This document shows positions 50,150 to 61,446 of a stretch of 64,000 nucleotides of DNA, piece by piece (position 1 is the stretch's first letter; each line of letters starts with the position of its first letter). Both the position numbers and the translations under genes were made by a program. This DNA is from Diploptera punctata (Eukaryota > Arthropoda > Insecta > Blattodea > Blaberidae). A model generated the notes under the pieces. That model ran no database searches. It saw only the letters and a list, made by a program, of their open reading frames with translations, and was not told the DNA's origin. The stretch spans positions 620,001 through 684,000 of the forward strand of contig JASPKZ010001600.1 in assembly GCA_030220185.1 (NCBI GenBank), in the 5' to 3' direction.

Positions 50150-50860
50150 ACTGAATAAAAGCCTTACGTAATTTACAAAAACTTTCTTTCATAATAGAAT
50201 GTTCCTAATTCTTCACATAACTATCAGCATGTTCTGGCACATTGGTCTATCACATCTAACACAATATTGGTTTGTTTTCTTTTCATTTGAATGAAGACAC
50301 AATGCACACTGTTTTCTTTTACATCCTTGATTGGGCTTCCATTCTTTGGAAATGATTTCTTCAAAATCCTGGAAACAATCATTCTGAGTTCTTTTGGTAG
50401 TTGATCATTTACAAGTCTTTAGTTCAGGTATGGCTCTATAAATTGTCGGCCTAAAGTTTTCAGGAATTCAAAGTGAGAAATAGGCTTGTAATCTTTGAAA
50501 GATGATTGCAATACCTAACAATTGATATCAGTTTTGTTCAGAATAGCATAGCAGGCATCCAAGGGACCATCTCCGTCTTCGCCTGCTTGTGCTATATGTA
50601 AAAATGTTTTGTTCAAAGGTATCTACTCCCCCTTTTGTACTATTATAAAAATACGAATATAATTTGTGGTTTGCATGTCTCAGGATCAGTACATTCCGAA
50701 TGGTGCATGTTAGACAGCATAATGGCAGCTTTTTCTTTTTTACGTACATGCAAAATAATTGTTTGATCATCTCTAAACCCGTACTCTATGATGTCTATTA
50801 TAGGTGTCCTGTTTGTTTGGAAGGATATACTAAAAAAATTCAGAGTCACATTCTAGTTCT
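50150..50860 (-). pseudogene. piggyBac transposase C-terminal remnant
   Basis: The minus strand, over several frames, reads KKEKAAIMLSNMHHSECTDP, KPQII, then YFYNSTKGGVDTFEQN and YSTSRRRRRWSL, the conserved block after the catalytic core of piggyBac transposases, followed by worn LPKELR and a Cys-rich tail (CVFIQMKRKQTNIVLDVIDQCARTC region). Multiple stops and frameshifts, and the catalytic N-terminal two thirds is deleted, so this is a dead internal-deletion copy. The TIRs may still be usable by an active enzyme. Confidence 0.88.
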
Positions 50861-51239
50861 GAATCTGTTTCATATTCAGAATAATTATAGTCAGGATCTT
50901 TTCAAAGATCAGGAAATCAGTATCAAGCACTGATATATGTTTATGAACATGATAGGCCATATTAACACCAACTATACCATTGTTACATAAACTAACGTTC
51001 AACAAAAATACTGCAACGCTACTGGAGTTGTGGGGTCGTAAAGAATACCACTCCTTATTTTACTTATACACAAAGAAAGTAACAGTAATTACAGGTTACA
51101 GACCATGGCTAAGGGTTAGTATTAAACAAAGGGAAAGCTAACAAAAGGATTTAGAAAAAAATGGATTTTAAAAGAATATCAGGAGTGTCCAGTTTCATTG
51201 GTATCATAAAAGACCCCACAACTCCAGTTAAGGGTTAAA

Positions 51240-51520
51240 AGTCATTGGGAGTGTCACTATTCATCTCAGTATCCATGAAAACTATGGATTCCACACTAAT
51301 ATTAGACTTTTGTAAAATTTTTTCTACATATTATCCCCTGTCACCCCACTAGGCTCAAATTTAGGCTTAAATATTATAGTGAATGTGACCGATGAGCTTA
51401 GCGACCAAAAAGCTATGGATTAGACACTAATCACAGTAATTTTAGACATACTTTTTTTTTTTTCACCTCTGCACATCTCTCTCCTAGGAGTGCAAGAAGT
51501 CAAACTTGAGCTTACATGAC
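51240..51520. repeat. Dispersed repeat related to 3480-5060
   Basis: ACTATGGATTCCACACTAAT, GTGACCGATGAGCTTAG and TTGAGCTTACATGACATC follow the unit pattern of the 3480-5060 family on the same or opposite strand. Confidence 0.5.
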
Positions 51521-51766
51521 ATCTGTACTGTCACCATGATCTTGTCTATATATGTGTATCCCCACATGGGACAAGGATTCTCCCTTCTGGGAGTTATTTA
51601 CCAAACTACTTTAGTTTTGCTTATTTCTCCATAGATGTCAGAAAGTGACAAGTGTTAGATCATCATCTCAGAGACACCTAGTAGGAAACTATTGTATTAA
51701 TTGGATGGGAAAGATAACTTAAATTTTGCTTGGAGTATCTAATGTAGGCTTGGGGTTCTTTTACTT

Positions 51767-52107
51767 CTTCCTTTTCAGGATTATGTCAATGCGACCCGTT
51801 CCATTCTCAAGTCCATCGTTTCCTTGGCCCTCCCAAAGATCTTTCTCCATGCGGTTTGTAGGTGTTGATTGTTTTGGGTAGTCTTGTATTATCCATTCTG
51901 TCTAAATGTTCTTTCCATCGGTATTTGTGTTCTTCTAGTTTATCGAGTATTGAAAATGTCTCCAGTTCATTTCTTATTGATCCATTATGTAATCTATCCA
52001 TGCATGTACATTCTTTTACGGATCTTAAAAATTTCATTTCAGTGGCTTGAATGTGTGAGATATATTTCTTTGTAAGTACCCAAGATTCAGATCCATATAA
52101 AAGAACA
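51767..52107 (-). mobile_element. LINE L-B 3' fragment
   Basis: The minus strand encodes MKFLRSVKECTCMDRLHNGS, NTRLPKTINTYKPHGERSLG and GPRKRW, with SWVLTKKYISHIQATE upstream. Confidence 0.88.
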
Positions 52108-52240
52108 GGAACAGAATAGGGGTTCTTTTACAAGTCCAAAAATCATCAGACTTAGAATCCATCAATCTCGGCAGGTTTTAACCTGTGATCCCTGGGTCCA
52201 GAAACAAGGAACGTAACCCCTAGACCACCAAAGCTGATAC
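52108..52240 (-). repeat. SINE S3 fragment
   Basis: TAGAATCCATCAATCTCGGC and ACCCCTAGACCACCAAAGC match the S3 head on the minus strand. Confidence 0.65.
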
Positions 52241-52339
52241 AAATAAACTTAGCAATCTTGAAGCTTTAAACTTGGCCTTTCATGGCATCTGTACTGTCAC
52301 CGATAAACTTAACAATCCTGAAAACTATGGAGTCGACTC

Positions 52340-52593
52340 TAATATGAATACATAGTGAAATATGCTGAAACAATAAAACACCTCCCTAGAAGAACAGCAG
52401 TAGCTCTCTTCAGATTGGAAATGGGCCATGACTGTCTGGATGACCACCTTCATAGAATGGGGATTGTCCCTAGAACTATGGGATGCTCCTTGTGTGGAGA
52501 AAATGTTCTCCTAAGCAAGGAACATTTGCTAAATTGCAGGCGACTTGACCCCGAGAAACAGGACAGGAAAGACATTGCAGAGCTTTATTGAGA
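52340..52593 (+). pseudogene. LINE C-terminal zinc-knuckle tail (I-type)
   Basis: RRTAVALFRLEMGHDCLDDH, LHRMGIVPRTMGCSLCGENV and SKEHLLNCRRLD show the FRL-TGHDCL-HLHRIGI and C--C...HLL-C pattern that ends I-clade LINE proteins after RNase H. About 78 codons are open; no RT or RNase H is attached. Confidence 0.75.
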
Positions 52594-52900
52594 AACAAGA
52601 GGACTAATGGTGTAAATCAAGCTCCAGCCATTTGAAAACAACAACATATTTTCAGTATAACATTTTTTGAAAAAAGTTGTGACTACAAGATTCCTGTAAT
52701 GCATAATAGCTTCCATTTCCAGAATTGAGTCTACGTATAATTTCTTACTGCACCTCATTCTTGTTGTCAATCAGTTTTCCATTTCAAACCCGTCCCTAAG
52801 TAGGGGTCTGTTATTCCACATAGCCACATTAACAGATTGTAATTATGTGTACTAAATTTGGTTGAAACTGCTCCAGGCATTCAAGAGTTATCCAAGCACC

Positions 52901-52901
<1 letters not shown>

Positions 52902-52938
<37 letters not shown>
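52902..52938. repeat. (CA)n microsatellite
   Basis: About 18 CA dinucleotides, then a short (TA)n, next to a tRNA-like block. Confidence 0.95.
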
Positions 52939-52947
<9 letters not shown>

Positions 52948-52969
52948 GATATGAAAAAAAAAAAGAATG

Positions 52970-53041
52970 CTTGAGTCGGGATTTGAACCCGAGTCTCTAA
53001 ACTCTGTACGTTTAGCGCTCTAACAACCTGAGATACCCAAG
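52970..53041 (-). tRNA. tRNA-like block, family T3
   Basis: Minus strand: acceptor CTTGGGT/ACTCAAG, D arm TCTC/GAGC, anticodon stem TAAAC/GTTTA with loop GTACAGA (formal anticodon ACA), T arm TCGGGTTCAAATCCCGA. T33 is present, unlike T1 and T2. Flanked by an A-rich block (ATATGAAAAAAAAAAAGAAT) that recurs without the tRNA at 53240-53275. Likely repeat-derived. Confidence 0.5.
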
Positions 53042-53849
53042 AATTCCAACACAAACATACATTTTTCTTATACATGTAGTATTCTCAATTCACACAAGAG
53101 GTAGCGGAAATTTGTTCCGGCTGACATCTAGTGGCTAACATAACAGTTAAGCAAATTTTTAAAGAGCATATTTACTTTATAGCAGTAACGCTTGTATATA
53201 TAGAAGTTATAACTATATTTTTGACATTTGGCAATGAAGGCAAATATGATATGAAAAGAAAAATGAATGCTTGAGTACTATATAGGCCTATATACATAAA
53301 TGTATATATAGTCATAAGAATTCTTGCATAAAAATATTGTACTTTTCACCTCATCTCTTATCTATTAAACCGACTTTTCAAAATACCCTGTGTAGAGGAT
53401 ATATACAATGAACAGAACAATATAAAGAAAACACAAGAATACTATTTTAAATTGTGCATTGTTTTGTATCCTAGAAACAAAAAGTTATATATATGATACA
53501 ATTGAAAGGCTGAGAAAAAGTGATGTTTGCTAATAACAGAAGACGACGAACGTTTGTAGCCAATATGGCGCATTTTCGGCGGATTTACTCATTGCCACAC
53601 AGGCGGCCAGGTGAGTTCAGTAACAACAAATTTGTGTTACACATTTAAAAATTGAGATTATTCGTATGAAATTTTTTTTTTAATTTTCACATTTCTTCAT
53701 GATCTAATACTACACAGTACTCTATATATATATGTGTGTGTGTGTTTGTTTCATAGAAGGTGATAAGTCCAAAATTGTACTTTTATGAAAAATTATATTT
53801 CATTTGTCATGTTAATTCATTTTAGTCTGTTCTAGAGTTAACACATGTA

Positions 53850-53985
53850 ACTAACTCACTCAGTGCACTATCGAACCCACAGGTTCATAGCCATCTCTCC
53901 ATACATCCCTATCCTAAGTTAATGTTTTTCAATCATCCTCTGTAAAATGTACTTTCCTCACATCATGATTAATGCTATTCTTCCA
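53850..53985 (-). mobile_element. LINE L-A 3' fragment
   Basis: TATGAACCTGTGGGTTCGAT on the minus strand, upstream text GAAAGTACATTTTACAGAGG. Short 5'-truncated copy. Confidence 0.8.
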
Positions 53986-54109
53986 CTGCCTAATAGACAT
54001 AAAAAATTACCTTGAGCAAAATTTATGTTTTCATATGTATATATATGAGATGACACTGCGATCGATGTATCTCTGTCTCTTATGAAAAGAGAATTGTATA
54101 TAAGGAAGG

Positions 54110-54238
54110 AAAATTAATGTTAGCATTAACGATGGGATACTTCGATAATGAAGATAATATCGCACTAATGTATTGAGTTAGAGATCCTCGGTTCAAATCC
54201 TTGTTCAAGCATTAATTTTTCTTTTCATGTCATATATA
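54110..54238 (+). repeat. T3 tRNA-like fragment with T-rich arm
   Basis: TCCTCGGTTCAAATCCTTGT then TTCAAGCATTAATTTTTCTT, the sense-strand 3' half of T3 and its mirror arm. Confidence 0.6.
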
Positions 54239-54480
54239 CAGGGTGATTCAAAAGTCACTTGACATTTTCGTCAAACCAATGTTTTATGCCAAACTTGTTA
54301 TTACATATGGAAAGTAATGACTACTGGATGATAAACTCAGCACTTTTCAATGTGGTGGCCCACTAAGTCACGGGACTCCATCTTTCTTGTGTACAGCGAA
54401 CACTTTTGCTAGCATAGCTGGTTTGATTGTAACTACCGCAGCAGCTATTTGGTTTCTCAATTGCTGTAAGGTGTTGATCT

Positions 54481-55681
54481 TCACTTCATACACTTTGACT
54501 TAACAAAACTCCAAACAAAGAAGTCTAGTGGTGTCAGATCTGGAGTACAGGCCACCCAAATTCTCATTGAACCATGACCGATCCACTTACCAGGGAAAAC
54601 TTCGTTGAGGTGGTCACGAACAATGATGGAAAAATGGGGTTGTGCACCATCTTGCTGAAAAACCACAGTATCTTGTACAGCATCCTGTGCCAGCTGCGGT
54701 TCCAGGTAATGATCTAACATGTCAAGATAGTTAATCCAGTTACTGTTGTTTTTTGCAAACATGAATGGCCCATACATTTCTATTTTTGTTATTCCCAGCC
54801 ACACATTTACCTTTAGTGTGACTCTCTGAAGGGGCACGCCGTAGCGTAGTGGTTAAGGCACTGAGCTACAAGCCGGAGGGTCGAGGGTTCAAGTCCCGTT
54901 GGGGTCAGGATTTTTAAACTGACCCAAACCCTCTGGCGGCACTATGGCCCTGGGGTCGACTCAGCCTCTAACTGAAATGAGTACCAGACGCTTGTTCTGG
55001 GGGTAAAGGCGGCCGTCACGCAGGGCTCACAACCCGGCTGACATAAAGGACCGATTGTCCAGAAAAAGTGGGAGCCTTAACCTCCTACTACCCCAAGGGC
55101 CTCCGGGCCTGTTGTGGGATCACTTTACTTTACTTTCACTTTTGTGACTCTCTGAAACTCTTGTATGGCATTTGGCTGTTTGCCTGCCCAAATCCTACAA
55201 TTATGCCTATTGACATGTCCACATGTGTGGAATGTTGCCTCATCACTGAACAACACATGTTCCATTTAACAGGTCATCACACATAGCTTGTCGAGCTACA
55301 TAGTCTTGTGCGATAAGAGCATTTGTTCAGCTTGAAGTGCAAGGTACGCCTTACAGTGCTTTGGGTCATATCCAACTCTCTGCTAAGTCTTCTGATTGAT
55401 GCACTGGGACTTCGTGAGATGGCATTCTGTACGGTTTGCATATATTCTGGTATTGTAGCAGGCCTCTCTCTACGTGCCTCGTCAGCAACAACAGATCCCG
55501 TCCGTTTCATTTTCAGTACCAGATCTCTAATAACTTGCCTGTTACGACCTGGTTTTTTAAAATTTCTAGTGAATTCTTCATGGACCTGCCCATACGTCAA
55601 TCTTCGTAAACGAGTGAAAATGACAGCTAATCTTTCCTCTATTGTTAGTATAGTTTCCAATAATCTATAACAAAAATACAT
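54481..55681 (-). pseudogene. DD41D transposase, SINE-interrupted and frameshifted
   Basis: IS630/Tc1/mariner-type transposase. The N-terminal half (55681-55277) has two HTH-type stretches (FTRLRRLTYGQVHEEFTRNF, SASIRRLSRELDMTQSTVRR). The catalytic part has Asp codon 55242-55244 in FSDEATFHTCGHVNRHNC, Asp codon 54649-54651 in FQQDGAQPHFS, and Asp codon 54523-54525 in PDLTPLDFFVW, 41 residues later. Frameshifts near 55320 and 55264, and the S2 insertion inside the QRVTLKV stretch, inactivate it. The family is widespread in insect genomes (family knowledge). Confidence 0.88.
54831..55142 (+). repeat. SINE S2 inside DD41D transposase
   Basis: Full S2 copy with target duplication TGTGACTCTCTGAA at 54817-54830 and 55143-55156. 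Confidence 0.95.
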
Positions 55682-55916
55682 AAATTAATGATATGATGAA
55701 AATGTCAAGAGACTTTTGAATCACGCTATATGTGAATATATATATACATACATATATACACATTATATCAGGCCATTTAATAATTTTAGTTTTCGGTTGC
55801 CTTTCATTGGAATTGAACGAAATTTTACAGAACGTATCTTCAGTCGTTCCTTTATAACATCACGAGGTTTCATTGTTTTTCAAAAGATGGTGGTGATGGA
55901 CTATAGTTTTATAGTG

Positions 55917-56135
55917 ATGGCTGCTCGTGAATTACATACAAAGCAGAGAGCTGTGATTGAATTCCTTTCTGCGGAGCAGGAGACTATTTCATACATTCAC
56001 ATGAAATGTCTATGGGGATCAAGCAGTGGATAGGAGTACTGTTAATTGTTGGGTTAGCAGAATATCAGTGGTAAAACAAGGAAAACAAGACTGTCAGATT
56101 CCCCTGATCTTAATCACAGCTCTTTGCAGTGAGTA
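55917..56135 (+). pseudogene. mariner transposase N-terminal remnant
   Basis: MAARELHTKQRAVIEFLSAE then ETISYIHMKCLWGSS, and after a frameshift VSRISVVKQGKQDCQIPLIL-like text. This is the first HTH of a mariner/SETMAR-type transposase; no catalytic part follows. Upstream 55750-55916 looks like its untranslated end, with TIRs not identified. Confidence 0.65.
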
Positions 56136-56474
56136 CTAAGTAGCATGATCACTTGTTGGAAAGTTGCATTTTAGCTTTTTTTGGGCCATATTAAACACTT
56201 TTAAGATCAAAATGCATTTGCATTTTCTTATTTTTTTTAGATAATAGAAATCCACCTTTAGTTATTGTTGACCATGCTACTTGTTTTATAATAATTATTT
56301 GCTAAATTTAATTTTGCTATATTGTTTTAATTTACAGATATCAGAATTGAGCGGCCAGTTGGAGATTTTGCAGGTAAATTTAATGTGTACTCTTGACTAT
56401 TTTAGGTTGGAAGAAGTTATGGTAATAAATGTTAAATGTTGTGCATTAATCTCTTCACTATGTTTTGAAACAAG

Positions 56475-56566
56475 TTATAACTGGTACCATCGAATCAGAT
56501 GGTTATTAGTCAAGCAGAAATTAACTCTCTGTATATCCTTATCCTGAGCTAATATTTTCCAATCCG
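56475..56566 (-). mobile_element. Worn LINE L-A tail
   Basis: ACTGGTACCATCGAATCAGA and ATCCTGAGCTAATATTTTCC correspond to the L-A 3' end. Confidence 0.6.
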
Positions 56567-56879
56567 TGACTAGAAATAATAAATTTAAAATACCCTGCTA
56601 TTGAAAGGATGCACATTTTTTATAGATGATTCCAGCCTACCAAATGATGATGGAACTGTTGTCATATGCCCATTTTTCTCCTTTTAACATAAATTAAATA
56701 CAAATTCAACAAACTTTGATGGTGAAATTCTAGCAATTTTCCCAAGTTTACAAAATCTTTTATATCACGTCCAAAAAGTTGAAGAAGGTTGTAATTCTAT
56801 GTGACTCCTAAGTGGCCATCCTTGGAATACAAGATCCAAAAGCATGAACATTATCAAATGTTATAAAATAAAATAAAAA

Positions 56880-57362
56880 ATGTCCCACTACTTCAATGGA
56901 TTCTGGCCCATTGTGTTGTGGCAGGCATGGAAGCAGCTGATTTTCTAGCCAACAAAGGGTAGCAAAATTGTCTCCAACCCAACTTCTACTTCAGTTTTGT
57001 TTCATTCTATCAAAAGAATCATATCAAATAAAAATATCAATAAACTTAAAGTAGAATACACCAACAAAACATCTGGAAAAGAATGGGAAAATTTACAGAC
57101 TTACAACATTACTACATTACAAATAAAATCACAGTGGAAACATTCAGACTACTAACAGGACATGGCTGTCTAAATAAATACCTACACAGATTTGGCATAG
57201 CAATTTGGAATTTAAATGAAGATATGGGAAGAAACCATCTCTTCCATTGTCCAGCTTTTCTAGAAGAGACCAGTTTTCCTGCTAAATATTGGAGTGCAAG
57301 AGAGCGAATGATTTCATTGTCAAAGTGCTCAACATTAGATACCAACCAACCAATTATTTTTT
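56880..57362 (+). pseudogene. I-type LINE remnant: RNase H end and zinc-knuckle tail
   Basis: The first frame reads LQWIPAHCVVAGMEAADFLA-NKG (RNase H C-terminal block with the conserved WIP-H and AD), then, after stops, FTDLQHYYITNKITVETFRL, LTGHGCLNKYLHRFGIAIWN and HLFHCPAF. RNase H would remove RNA from the LINE's cDNA hybrid. Frameshifted, no RT attached. Same type as 52340-52593. Confidence 0.75.
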
Positions 57363-57720
57363 AATCATTCCCTGTATAATTCACCTCCCTCAAATCATGC
57401 CAGCATTCTCACATTTCATTCTTGACTAACTACTGGGCTTATTTTCTCTAAATTCCATTCCCCTCTTTTATTTCCCATTAATGCCACTTGTCTTCCTCAT
57501 CAAAATCTACCAGACTCAACTGTCTTATTACATCTTGTTTCCCAGAAAGATGATATAGTTCACTGTTAAGTAGTCTTCTCCATTTGCCTGTCTCTTCATC
57601 TCTCTTTGGTCCAAATTTTTCTTATTCTCAAATAGACTTACTCATAATCTTTTCTCCTTCCTTACAGTAAGCGTCCACATTTTACATCCATATAATAGGG
57701 AGATAAACAGTTTTGTATAT
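57360..57720 (-). mobile_element. LINE L-A fragment without 3' end
   Basis: Minus-strand L-A text, worn: TGGTAGATTTTGATGAGGAA, GAGATGAAGAGACAGGCAAA, TATTATATGGATGTAAAATG. The extreme 3' end is missing because it abuts the LINE tail at 57362. Confidence 0.7.
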
Positions 57721-57747
57721 AAATCAATGGTGAAGAGAAAAATTTCT

Positions 57748-57819
57748 GCCTGAACCGGGAATCGAACCCCGAACTTTTAGCTTTCCATGCTAATGCTCAG
57801 ACCACTGAGCTAATCAGGC
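57748..57819 (-). tRNA. tRNA-like block, family T1
   Basis: Minus strand GCCTGATTAGCTCAGTGGTC ... GTTCGGGGTTCGATTCCCGG with the AAGAGAAAAATTTCTGCC flank. Same family as 35-36 and 45 kb. Confidence 0.5.
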
Positions 57820-58985
57820 TTCATTTTTCACTTAATGTTTTTTAAAGAATATAGGATGACAAGAGCATATTTCCAGAATTGAGCCTATGTTTAATTTGTC
57901 ATTTTTGTTTTTATTGTGATATTTTTATTCTGTGACAAACTGTTTAATCATGATATTGTCAAATCTTTATAAATTATTGTCTTCAAAATTCCCATTCTTA
58001 GGTTTATAAACTATATCATTACTTATACATTTGATGTACATGATTTGTTTATTCCTATACAAATACTAGCCTAATTATCATTCCGTTTTTAGAGAAGTAA
58101 GTTGAATTTACCAGAGAGGCTTTGGTATCCATTGACAACAGCGTGTAATAGCTCAACTTACTTCCCTAGGGATGAAAAGTAATTGACTAAATAATGTAAA
58201 AATGTTACCTACTTAAAATTTTATTGAATAATACAATTTTTATATATCACACTTATTTCTCACTTAGATAATTCAAATTTGTAGTGATTGAACAGTTGTT
58301 ACAATTATTAACATTAGCTACAAAATTTGGTTGGTTTCCATTAGTATTTACCTTATTTATTTCAATATGTTTCTTTACTCTATGTAACTACGAGTCCTTA
58401 AATATTCTGTATACTTTTTCATATCTATTTTGACTTTGCTGGTAAACAGAAAATGAACTGCAGCATTCACCGATTACTCTACATCACAATTAATCATAAC
58501 TGTAATTAAAATGCAATCTGAAAAATGTTATTTAAAATGTCTGCCACTAATTCAGAAAACAATAAACAATTGCAGTTGTTTTGTCAATATTTGCTTGCTA
58601 TAAAACAATCTAACTCTTTAAACCAAGATATAAATTCACATAAAATATAAAAATTAAACATAATTACACACAACAACAAATTTGAACATTTTGTCGCTCA
58701 CAGAAATTAAAATAGGTGATTTTAGTTAATTCGCATGCGCTGATTTCGAATTTGAAGTCCGTTTTTCTCTATCACCTAACAGTTTTTTGCGAGGACATGT
58801 TGAACTTTTTTTGTTATATTTTGCACATTATTGCTTATCTGCACTTAGTTTCAATTTTTTTTGCAATAATATTGCTAGAAGCAATTGATCTATGTAAAAC
58901 CAAATCACACAAGATCCAAAAAGTTAAAATATTTTTTTTCTAAGAAGGATAAATAAGTAGTTACATTACAACATATGCTTAAATT
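57820..58985. other. Gene-free AT-rich stretch with a small foldback
   Basis: 58093-58170 holds AGAGAAGTAAGTTGAATTT and AGCTCAACTTACTTCCCT in inverted order. Otherwise no gene or repeat recognised. Confidence 0.5.
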
Positions 58986-59005
58986 TGTAGCAAAAATCTC
59001 ACCTT

Positions 59006-59566
59006 TCAAAACTTCTTCCTGGATGACTTACGCCAATAAGATCGCTCCGAAACGTCTGTGATAAGTTGCCAGCAGTATTCAGCAAGCATGTTGGTCACTA
59101 ATTTCCCTTTATAATGCCTTTCCATTTCTAAAATGTCTTTGTGGAACTTTTCGCCATGTTCATCACTGACGTCACCCAAGTTCGGTGAAGCATCACTATG
59201 TTTAATAGGTCGCATGGCTGACTGCAAATTTGGATACTGAAGAGAATGCTTATTTTTTAAGTGAAACTAGATATATTGACCATACAGAAATAAGTCAGTG
59301 ATGTGATCCGTAAGATCCCTCCACAACATTGGAATGGCAAATGGCATGCACGAATGCGAACCTTTTAACCACCCTATTAAAATCCTTTGGCAGTTTGTAC
59401 AGCAAAAATTGGGGGCCCAATATTTATCATTATCTCCAAATTTACTATAGTTCCCGAAATATAAATTGTATGCCTTTATAACTAGTTCTGCGCTGAGATT
59501 TTGTACAATACTCTCCACATACGTAACATAATAAATTAGAATTCTTACAGCGGCGAGACATTGCAA
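59006..59566 (-). pseudogene. Remnant of a widespread arthropod repeat-borne protein, middle deleted
   Basis: The minus strand first encodes (59566-59267) FGDNDKYWAPNFCCTNCQRI, LIGWLKGSHSCMPFAIPMLW and RDLTDHITDL, matching an N-terminal zinc-binding block I know from many uncharacterised insect and cnidarian predictions (DK-WAPH--C--C...IPM-WRE---H--DCYFC). It then encodes (59227-59006) NLGDVSDEHGEKFHKDILEM and ERHYKGKLVTNMLAEYCWQL, the C-terminal block of the same proteins (EHGERFHQDI--ME-RYQG-W---M-ADYCW). The 300 or so residues normally between are absent. Function of the family is not known to me; multicopy distribution suggests a mobile origin. Confidence 0.7.
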
Positions 59567-60044
59567 AATTATAAAAACACTAAATCTTACATATTAAAAT
59601 ATATTATAGTAGATTGTTTTAATTCAATTTCTTTATAATGATACACAATAATGCATATATCGACACTACACAATCACAATGATGTAATGTGAGATGAACT
59701 GCACAGAACAAGGTATTACATGCCACTAATTCGTGTATTTGACAGTTGCAATCAGGAAATTTTGTATACCTGTGTATTGCTGAGGGTTTAACAATCCCTA
59801 AGAGTAATAAAACCGCGCAAAAAAAAGGAGGGTGACCAGTTTGAGAGACAATAGCGTCTGCGACTCTCACGGAAACGATCACTTCTGCTAAAGGTTGTCG
59901 TTGAAATATCTGATTCCGGTTAGATGATTGGAAAAAACTAATATTTTCGTCTTCTGCGAGTCAGAAAACATAGTTATTGATACATTTCGGGCCTGCGAGT
60001 AATTCTTTGTTGTTGTGTGTAATTAGTATAGGAGCGAACAAAAT

Positions 60045-60155
60045 TATATATGCAATTCGGGAAGTAAGTACATTACTAGTCTCAAACTTATTTGCTCCTT
60101 ATTTACATGTCCTCGACTAGTAATGTACTACTTACCTCCCTTGTTGCATATATAA
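60045..60155. repeat. Foldback element
   Basis: Arms TTATATATGCAA-TCGGGAAGTAAGT...CATTACTAGT (60045-60080) and ACTAGTAATG...ACTTACCTCCCTTGTTGCATATATAA (60116-60155). MITE-like. Confidence 0.8.
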
Positions 60156-60299
60156 CTATTAACTATTTTAGTAGAAGATGTAACTATTATAATAAAAACA
60201 TAATTTGGTAGATTTAAATAATGGAAATACTTTTCCAATCATACACCATGTGCATAAGCCAGCAGATGCAAAGCGGTTTACAGTATGGAATCACGGGAT

Positions 60300-60560
60300 G
60301 CAGCCAACATATACACTATATTGAACTCGTGTTGCCAACCAATCTAAAAGCTAACCTAATGCAATTTAAGTACTCTAATCTGTGAAAGAATGCAATGCCC
60401 AAAAGTAGGTAGTGTACATAGTAAGTTCTGAAATTCTGAAGTATATGTGTAAAGTTAAATAGTACATACTCTATGTTGGCTGTACTGGAACAATGTACAT
60501 AGTCTTTGTTGGAACACTGAATATTCATTAATATATGGCTGCCAAAAGTCTTCGCAGTAT
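60300..60560 (-). repeat. Dispersed repeat R3, copy 2
   Basis: Reverse complement of 36660-36870; a longer right part continues to about 60560. Confidence 0.7.
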
Positions 60561-61110
60561 GTATGTAGTTCAATATTGTAAAGAAATATATTAAAATAAT
60601 CATTAGAAAACATGTAAAAATCATTGTAAGTGGCAGTAAATAACTTGAAAAATTAAATCCAAAGAATAAAATTTGACAGTAGTTTATTAGGGTACTTAAA
60701 AAATCTTGTCACACACTGGAAAGTTTAGCCCAAATAAAATTTGGAGTAAAAATCTAAACTTTTCTTTTGCTATGTACCAATTTTGTTGTCATATGTGGTA
60801 AGTGAAAGTGTTACAACCAAATATTCAACGTGAAAATACAATTTCCACAATTATTAATGTTATTGAACCTCCAGCATCCATTTTCTTCAAATTCAATGTG
60901 CTCAAATTATTTATTTCTACTTTCACCGATTAATGCACAACATTTAACATTTTTTATGTACATCTTCTACCACAATTTCTTCCAACCTAAATTGTTAAAC
61001 ATAATTTCCAATTATCATGTAGAAATTGGCTTCTCAGCCAACAATCCTTATTTATACAACAAACAATAGAAGGTAATAGCAACGAATTTTAAGTCCTCCT
61101 TTCTCATAGC
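60560..61110. other. Gene-free AT-rich stretch
   Basis: No recognised gene or element boundary. Confidence 0.45.
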
Positions 61111-61114
61111 AAAC

Positions 61115-61335
61115 GACTTTCAACATTCTTCTCTCATACTAATTATATACCGATATATTATAGTTAATTATACAGCTAGCTGTTACAAAAGCAGAGGTTT
61201 AGTAATGAGATGCTCAAGTTAGAACATGACCGAAGGGAGTGTAGCGAGTTACTAAACCTAATTTTGTAACGTGTTGTCTACAATATTAAATCTACATTCA
61301 GAGTATTTTAGTATATGTTCTATACTTAGTATATT
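61115..61335 (+). repeat. Repeat R4, uninterrupted copy (Tigger empty site)
   Basis: 221 bp matching 62074-62106 plus 63298-63474. Includes an internal foldback (GTTACAAAAGCAGAGGTTTA at 61182 and TACTAAACCTAATTTTGTAAC ending at 61270). Confidence 0.9.
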
Positions 61336-61446
61336 TGATTAAATTTATTTATTGCAGAAGCAATATGTTTAGAGAAAGAGTAATGTGGGCTTTGGAAAAA
61401 AGAAGACACAGTAAATCAACAAATATTGTTGTTTTATATATATATC

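Larger units (their letters stand above)
49618..51234 (-). mobile_element. piggyBac-type transposon
   Basis: TTAA at 49614-49617 and 51235-51238. TIRs CCCTTAACCGGAGTTGTG and CCCTTAACTGGAGTTGTG. Subterminal GGAGTTGTGGGGTCG copies lie at about 49655 and 51022. Length 1,617 bp, including a nested 212-bp LINE. Encloses a minus-strand transposase remnant. Confidence 0.93.
54239..55726 (-). mobile_element. DD41D mariner-superfamily transposon, split by SINE
   Basis: Ends share GTGATTCAAAAGTC-CTTGACATTTTC in inverted orientation next to TA (54237-54238 and 55727-55728). It encloses a minus-strand transposase (54481-55681) interrupted by SINE S2 (54831-55142). Confidence 0.88.
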
